From the NCBI GenBank assembly GCA_003254925.1, contig QANZ01050548.1, forward strand, positions 85,739 through 149,738: 64,000 nucleotides of DNA, in the 5' to 3' direction. This document shows positions 58,560 through 64,000 of the stretch, piece after piece. The notes beneath the pieces were generated by a model. That model had not been told where the DNA came from and ran no database searches. It saw only the letters and a list, made by a program, of their open reading frames with translations. Within the stretch, counting starts at the first letter, position 1; each line of letters begins with the position of its first letter. This DNA is from Chamaecrista fasciculata (Eukaryota; Streptophyta; Magnoliopsida; Fabales; Fabaceae). The position numbers and the translations under genes were made by a program.

Positions 58560-59810
58560 TTTTCAAATGAAGGATGTGTTATTATAGGAGTTTGCGAGAG
58601 GAACGTGTAAATGAGGGTGTGAAAATAGGATCAAATTAAAAGCATGTATTTACTGCTTTATAAATAAATATTAAATTTAAACGAGTTCTCTTTGTTTTTC
58701 TTTTTATTGGGAAATCCATAATTGTACATGAAAATGGAAACTCATCATTTTATTTTGTAAAATGTCTGTTAATAATTGATTACATGTACTTCCACACATT
58801 AAGCAAAACGTAAACAACAAAAACATTATCCATGTGGAAATCATTTAATTTAACCAAAACTAAATATTTTAGGGGTTGTTTTGTAAATATTTCGTACTTG
58901 ACAGTAAGGAAGGGAATCAAGAAGCACTTTTTTCTTGACTAAAACCTCATTTTGTTTCCTCATATTTTAATTTTTTTTTTAATTTAGTCCTTCTTAGATT
59001 ATTCTTCTCAATTTAGTGCCTCACAAAGTCACAATTTGTATGCAACAAAGGAAATGTTAGAGAAATTTCTGACAAACAATGAATATATGGAACACTTGAT
59101 GAGCACAAAACAGAGTACCAATTGTAAGCGTAAACTATAAGCGGAAACTATACTGATAAAGCACCAATAATAATTTAATTAGTGTTATTTTGATGCTAAT
59201 AAGAAAAGAGACAAAACAATCAAATTACAAGTTGTCATTGTTGGAACCATGCTTCCCATCATCGATCTTACAGGTCCATTGAACAACCCATACATAGATC
59301 CTCACGTTATCTAAAATTAAGAGTAAAGTAATGGTTTAGTCTCTAAAAGATGATAGATTTCTCAATTTAGTCCATGAAAGAGGAAGTTACAATCAATTTG
59401 ATCCCTTTGTTAAAGATACTAGCTGAAATTTAATGATAAATCTTATGAGATTCTAAACATTACTCTTATTAATTGATTATAAAAAAACTCAAATTAGTCG
59501 TTAAAATTTTCTTTAAAAAAAAATTAAATTAAATGTAATTATATCTTTCAGGAACAAAGTTTTATAATTCTATCTTTTAGGGGACTAAATCACTAATTTA
59601 TAAATTAACAGCTTCATAATGCTCTGATTCAGATCTACACATGATCACAGAAATGTTAATACAATGCCTCCTACACAGAAGCCTTCCAACTCAGAATCTA
59701 ATAGTTTACTTCACACATGAATTAAAGTAAGGCTAGAAATTAAATTATAATTACAGGTTGAATTAAATTAAACCCAAAGAGATTATAGTGACTGCTTCTA
59801 ATTTCCCTTT

Positions 59811-59966
59811 AGATGAGACGTGAATTGAAGTACAACAAATTAAGATTGTAAACTCTAAAGTACTCATAGTGACTGCTTCTGCTTTCTCTTAAGATATTAA
59901 CCTCATGCTTCAACCCTTTCAAACTCGCTAAGGCCTTTTGAATCACCTTCTTCATGTTCTTCCTAG
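59811..59966 (-). pseudogene. DUF241 coding relic in unit 2
   Basis: Same relic as in unit 1, with the same end at 'cttcctag' next to the 7SL terminator, so the fusion predates the tandem amplification. Confidence 0.75.
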
Positions 59967-59974
59967 ACAAAGAC

Positions 59975-60282
59975 AAAAAAAAAATGATGGTTCAAGCAGC
60001 CAGGCTCACAAGGCACAATGGACTGTTGGAGCAGCAGCTTGTAATCCCTCCACTGTTAGGAGCCAGAGATATTCGTTGCTCTGTGAAGCCAGCCTCACGC
60101 GTTGCCCTCTGGTTTGGGAAACATGACACCCACGCCTTCTCATGAGTGCCATGACTCAGCTCTCAACTTGGAGTGGACAAGCCAACAAATTGCAACAACC
60201 AATCCAACCAAGCAATCCAAGGCTGTGTCCCATCATCTTAATGCCCCCACTTAGGTTACAAGCTTGTGTTACAAGGCTCGGC
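59975..60282 (-). ncRNA. 7SL (SRP) RNA-like gene, array copy 2
   Basis: It has the same 308-bp extent as copy 1, from the start at 60282 to ten T's at 59975-59984, with only a few substitutions. The 5' domain, closing helix and terminator are all kept, so it looks as competent as copy 1. Confidence 0.8.
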
Positions 60283-60304
60283 GAGCCGTGTGGAGAATCA
60301 GGTG

Positions 60305-60347
60305 CTTATATACGGTGCTTAATGTTAGTATTTAGGCGATGTGGGAC
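60305..60347 (-). promoter_or_regulatory. Pol III USE + TATA promoter, array copy 2
   Basis: USE at 60347-60337 and TATA at 60312-60305 on the minus strand, with the 24-bp and 30-bp spacings unchanged. Confidence 0.9.
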
Positions 60348-60939
60348 TTTTCAAATGAGGGATGTGTTATTATAGGAGTTTGCAAGAGGAACGTGTAAAT
60401 GAGGGTGTGAAAATAGGATCAAATTCAAAGCATGTATTTACTGCTTTATAAATAAATATTAAATTTAAACGAGTTCTCTTTGTTTTTCATTTTATTGGGA
60501 AATCCATAATTGTACATGAAAATGGAAACTCATCATTTTATTTTGTAAAATGTCTGTTTATAATTGATTACATGTACTTCCACACATAAAGCAAAACGTA
60601 AACAACAAAAACATTATCCATGTGGAAATCATTTAATTTAACCAAAACTAAATATTTTAGGGGTTGTTTTGTAAATATTTCGTACTTGACAGTAAGGAAG
60701 GGAATCAAGAAGCACTTTTTTCTTGACTAAAACCTCATTTTGTTTCCTCATATTTTAATTTTTTTTTTAATTTAGTCCTTCTTAGATTATTCTTCTCAAT
60801 TTAGTGCCTCACAAAGTCACAATTTGTATGCAACAAAGGAAATGTTTGAGAAATTTCTGACAAACAATGAATATATGGAACACTTGATGAGCACAAAACA
60901 GAGTACCAATTGTAAGCGTACACTGTAAGCGGAAGCAAC

Positions 60940-61324
60940 TATAATCGAGCCAATTGGAATACTAGAACATTGAAACTAAAAATAACAACAATAGAGAGCA
61001 TACCTGATTTAATCCATCCTCAAATCAAAACTCTGAGAACTAGGTCTTCCTCTCTATGCCCCTAACCCTTTAGTCTTGTAGTGGCTCTAATGGGTGGCTC
61101 ACTTAGCGTTAGGGTTAGAGAGGGGACCTAGCCTATATGTATATTTGTCTTACTGGGCCCTCCCATCACGGGCTTCAGTAAAACCCTAAAAGGCCTACAC
61201 TTAGCCACATGCTAGACTTTTAATATAATGTGTGCTAAAGCCCAAAGTAATTACTTTATACTTTAGACTTCTCTTTTATTGGACCATCTATCAACCTATT
61301 TATTTTATTAAACCAAATAAAATA
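60940..61324. other. Unrelated insert between tandem units 2 and 3
   Basis: I see no gene. The phrases 'ggcttcagtaaaaccctaa' and 'ctagcctatatgtatat' suggest a retroelement remnant, but I cannot assign it. Confidence 0.3.
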
Positions 61325-61462
61325 GGCTTAAGTGCACTTTTGGTCCCAATACTATGACTCAGGTTTCAATTTGGTCCCATAACTATTTTTGTTGCAGATT
61401 TGGTCCCAAACCTTCGCAAAAAGTTTCACAGTTAGTCCCCTGGTCACTTCCGTCCAAATTTT
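61325..61462 (+). mobile_element. Family B TIR fragment
   Basis: It starts 'ggcttaagtgcacttttgg' and is nearly identical to the TIR of the WEB-capturing element for about 115 bp of shared sequence (604-715). It gives the full terminus that is missing there. It stops at the N at 61463. Confidence 0.85.
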
Positions 61463-61463
61463 N
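61463..61463. other. Single N: probable contig join
   Basis: The base joins a family B TIR to the interior of a 7SL-like gene. Neither sequence continues across it. Confidence 0.7.
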
Positions 61464-61719
61464 AGGAGCAGCAGCTTGTAATCCCTCCACTGTTAGGAGC
61501 CAGAGATATTCGTTGCTCTGTGAAGCCAGCCTCACGCGTTGCCCTCTGGTTTAGGAAACATGACACCCACGCCTTCTCATGAGTGCCATGACTCAGCTCT
61601 CAACTTGGAGTGGACAAGCCAACAAATTGCAACAACCAATCCAACCAAGCAATCCAAGGCTGTGTCCCATCATCTTAATGCCCCCACTTAGGTTACAAGC
61701 TTGCGTTACCAAGCTCGGC
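61464..61719 (-). ncRNA. 7SL (SRP) RNA-like gene, array copy 3, 3' end lost at the N
   Basis: The RNA start is at 61719 and about 255 nt are present. The last ~45-50 nt and the terminator are missing because of the N. The 5' hairpin differs from copies 1 and 2 (gcuug/caagc stem, loop guaacg) but still pairs. The loss is probably an assembly effect rather than a biological truncation. Confidence 0.7.
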
Positions 61720-61741
61720 GAGCCGTGTGGAGAATCAAGTG

Positions 61742-61784
61742 CTTATATACGGTGCTTAATGTTAGTATTTAGGCGATGTGGGAC
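61742..61784 (-). promoter_or_regulatory. Pol III USE + TATA promoter, array copy 3
   Basis: USE at 61784-61774 and TATA at 61749-61742 on the minus strand, with the same 24/30-bp spacing. Confidence 0.9.
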
Positions 61785-63024
61785 TTTTCAAATGAGGGAT
61801 GTGTTATTATAGGAGTTTGCGAGAGGAACGTGTAAATGAGGGTGTGAAAATAGGATCAAATTCAAAGCATGTATTTACTGCTTTGTAAATAAAGATTAAA
61901 TTTAAACGAGTTCTCTTTGTTTTTCTTTTTATTGGGGAATCCATAATTGTACATGAAAATGGAAACTTATCATTTTATTTTGTAAAATGTCTGTTTATAA
62001 TTGATTACATGTACTTCCACACATAAAGCAAAACGGAAACAACAAAAAGATTATCCATGTGGAAATCATTTAATTTAACCAAAACTAAATATTTTAGGGG
62101 TTGTTTTGTAAATATTTCGTACTTGACAGTAAGTCAAGAAGCACTTTTTTCTTGACTAAAACCTCATTTTGTGTCCTCATATTTTAATTTTTTTTTTTAA
62201 TTTAGTCCTTCTTAGATTATTCTTCTCAATTTAGTGCCTCACAAAGTCACAATTTGTATGCAACAAAGGAAATGTTTGAGAAATTTCTGAGAAACAATGA
62301 ATATATGGAACACTTGATGAGCACAAAACAGAGTACCAATTGTAAGCGTAAACTGTAAGCGGAAACTATACTGATAAAGCACCAATAATAATTTAATTAG
62401 TGTTATTTTGATGCTAATAAGAAAAGAGACAAAACAATCAAATTACAAGTTGTTATTGTTGGAACCATGCTTCCCATCATCGATCTTACAGGTCCATTGA
62501 ACAACCCATACATAGATCCTCATGTTATCTAAAATTAAGAGTAAAGTAATGGTTTAGTCTCTAAAAGATGATAGATTTCTCAATTTAGTCCATGAAAGAG
62601 GAAGTTACAATCAATTTGATCCTTTTGTTATAGATACTAGCTGAAATTTAATGATAAATCTTATGAGATTCTAAACATTACTCTTATTAATTGATTATAA
62701 AAAACTCAAATTAGTCGTTAAAATTTTCTTAAAAAAAATTAAATTAATTGTTATTATATCTTTCAGGAACAAAGTTTTATAATTTTATCTTTTAGGGGAC
62801 TAAATCACTAATTTATAAATTAACAGCTTCATAATGCTCTGATTCAGATCTACACATGATCACAAAAATGTTAATACAATGCCTCCTACATAGAAGCCTT
62901 CCAACTCAGAATCTAATAGTTTACTTCACACATGAATTAAAGTAAGGCCAGAAATTAAATTATAATTACAGGTTGAATTAAATTAAACCAAAAGAGATTA
63001 TAGTGACTGCTTCTAATTTCCCTT

Positions 63025-63181
63025 TAGATGAGACATGAATTGAAGTACAACAAATTAAGATTGTAAACTCTAAAGTACTCATAGTGACTGCTTCTGCTTT
63101 CTCTTAAGATACTAACCTCATGCTTCAACCCTTTCAAACTCGCTAAGGCCTTTTAAATCACCTTCTTCATGTTCTTCCTAG
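63025..63181 (-). pseudogene. DUF241 coding relic in unit 4
   Basis: Same relic and same breakpoint ('cttcctag') as in units 1 and 2. Confidence 0.75.
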
Positions 63182-63189
63182 ACAAAGAC

Positions 63190-63499
63190 AAAAAAAAAAA
63201 ATGATGATTCAAGCAGCCAGGCTCACAAGGTACAATGGACTGGAGGAGCAGCAGCTTGTAATCCCTCCACTGTTAGGAGCCAGAGATATTTGTTACTCTG
63301 TGAAGCCAGCCTCACGCGTTGCCCTCTGGTTTAGGAAACATGACACCCACGCCTTCTCATGAGTGCCATGACTCAGCTCTCAACTTGGAGTGGACAAGCC
63401 AGCAAATTGCAACAACCAATCCAACCAAGTAATCCAAGGCTGTGTCCCATCATCCTAATGCCCCCACTTAGGTTTCAAGCTTGCGTTACCAAGCTCGGC
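63190..63499 (-). ncRNA. 7SL (SRP) RNA-like gene, array copy 4
   Basis: The RNA start is at 63499 and twelve T's lie at 63190-63201. The 5' hairpin is the gcuug/caagc version shared with copy 3. It is the most diverged of the array at its 3' end (for example 'atgatgattcaagc', which weakens the closing helix by one pair), but it is otherwise complete. Confidence 0.78.
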
Positions 63500-63521
63500 G
63501 AGCCGTGTGGAGAATCAGGTG

Positions 63522-63564
63522 CTTATATACGGTGCTTAATGTTAGTATTTAGGCGATGTGGGAC
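63522..63564 (-). promoter_or_regulatory. Pol III USE + TATA promoter, array copy 4
   Basis: USE at 63564-63554 and TATA at 63529-63522 on the minus strand, with the same spacing as all other copies. Confidence 0.9.
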
Positions 63565-63933
63565 TTTTCAAATGAGGGATGTGTTATTATAGGAGTTGAC
63601 TTACACCAACCATCTCGCTAGAGTCGGAATCAGATTCTCCGGTAATTGCTTTGGATGGATTTGAATCGAATTTGAGTGCGTCACCTAATTAATTCATTAA
63701 TGGCGATATTTGCTGTTCAGAAAATTCAAATCGTTCGAGTTTTCTGACCTTCTCTGTCGAAAATGTCAAAAACACAGAGCATGACGATATTCATGGTGGG
63801 GATGATGATGCTGCGATTCAAATAATGCGATGTGATGCACTCATCTTATGAAATCGAGAGGCTTCTTTCTAGCTATGTCCAAAAGACGCTGCCATAAGCA
63901 TCTTCCGTTAGTATATATACTTTCAGGTTTCAG

Positions 63934-64000
63934 CTCCCACATCGGCTACCTACTATAGTAAGCAACAGTTTATAAGCGTTTGATTCCTTACAATATTCGC
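63934..64000 (+). promoter_or_regulatory. Pol III promoter and first bases of plus-strand 7SL-like copy 3
   Basis: USE 'ctcccacatcg' at 63934-63944, 24-bp gap, 'tttata' at 63969, and predicted RNA start at 63999 ('gc' are the last two bases). The 400 bp upstream are nearly identical to 50255-50656, so the RNA beyond the window end should be the short-form type of 50656. Confidence 0.8.

Larger units (their letters stand above)
57750..59537 (-). repeat. Tandem unit 1 (1788 bp): DUF241 duplicon remnant plus 7SL gene
   Basis: The unit begins 'attatatctttcaggaac'. It consists of DUF241 flank (57815-57950), a DUF241 coding relic, a 7SL-like gene, a segment shared with 34665-35110 and another DUF241 flank (59150-59500). 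Unit 2 follows head-to-tail with very few differences. Confidence 0.85.
59538..60939 (-). repeat. Tandem unit 2 (truncated at its distal end)
   Basis: It is nearly identical to unit 1 until about 60939, where it switches to unrelated sequence. Confidence 0.85.
61464..62752 (-). repeat. Tandem unit 3 (proximal part lost at the N)
   Basis: It corresponds to the later part of unit 1, from inside the 7SL gene to the unit end, and is followed head-to-tail by unit 4. Confidence 0.8.
62753..63597 (-). repeat. Tandem unit 4 (ends just beyond the 7SL promoter)
   Basis: The unit matches unit 1 up to 'ttataggagtt' and then switches to the segment that precedes the plus-strand 7SL-like gene. Confidence 0.8.

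Noticed and set aside
58354-63592. Repeated 77-codon plus-strand frames ('MSAMTQLSTWSGQANKLQQP...') at 58354, 60142, 61579 and 63359, plus the 63-codon frames at 58166 and 59954
   Set aside because: They lie antisense to the 7SL-like RNA genes and are open only because the RNA sequence is conserved between the tandem copies. They do not resemble any protein.

Overview
The window is nuclear DNA of a dicot plant. The evidence is spliced plant genes (a defensin, ribosomal protein eS25), plant-only families (DUF241, DUF4408/DUF761, WEB), plant small-RNA promoters (upstream sequence element, USE, plus TATA), a plastid psbB piece and many plant transposon families. It is AT-rich and gene-poor, and most of it is transposons and their relics. 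I could not identify the species.

Layout. 0.2-2.7 kb: a fold-back element with telomere-like filler, interrupted by a terminal-inverted-repeat (TIR) element that has captured part of a WEB-family gene. 2.7-3.2 kb: a LINE tail. 3.7-4.5 kb: a DUF4408/DUF761 gene (minus). 7.4-8.8 kb: a solo LTR with a 5-bp target duplication and a nested LINE-like tail. 10.8-12.6 kb: an LTR-like stretch and a LINE reverse-transcriptase relic. 16.35-16.7 kb: a two-exon defensin gene. 17.1-18.5 kb: a Mutator-like element with 9-bp target duplication. 19.2-22.3 kb: a coding-poor copia-type fossil. 22.3-24.3 kb: fold-back and hAT-like relics. 24.96-26.55 kb: the eS25 gene with telo-box and site II promoter motifs. 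27.5-31.1 kb: several MITEs and fold-backs.

31.6-46 kb is a tandem cluster of three intact DUF241 (BYPASS1-related) genes, all minus strand with the same TATA region. It has been expanded by a fold-back element, a copia gag relic and a young, whole-looking Ty3/gypsy chromovirus (36699-42117). 46.8-48.4 kb holds LTR-type sequence and a 121-bp TRIM-like solo LTR.

48.4-64 kb is a mosaic of segmental duplications and holds the most interesting content: two sets of SRP (7SL) RNA-like RNA polymerase III genes. Four tandem minus-strand copies, one cut by an N, have a USE, then 24 bp, then TATA, with the RNA start 30 bp below the TATA. The three complete ones end in a 10-12 T run about 300 nt later. 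A plus-strand set (two complete copies, and a third whose RNA start is at the window's last bases) has identical promoter geometry and the same 46-nt 5' domain. There the closing helix comes back after only 119 nt, as in an Alu-domain-only RNA. The tandem set is embedded in broken copies of the DUF241 duplication unit.

Four single N bases (23174, 52437, 57749, 61463) each abut a sharp change of sequence and are probably contig joins. The neighbourhoods of the psbB fragment and of the third tandem 7SL copy are therefore uncertain. All calls come from reading the sequence; no database search was run.
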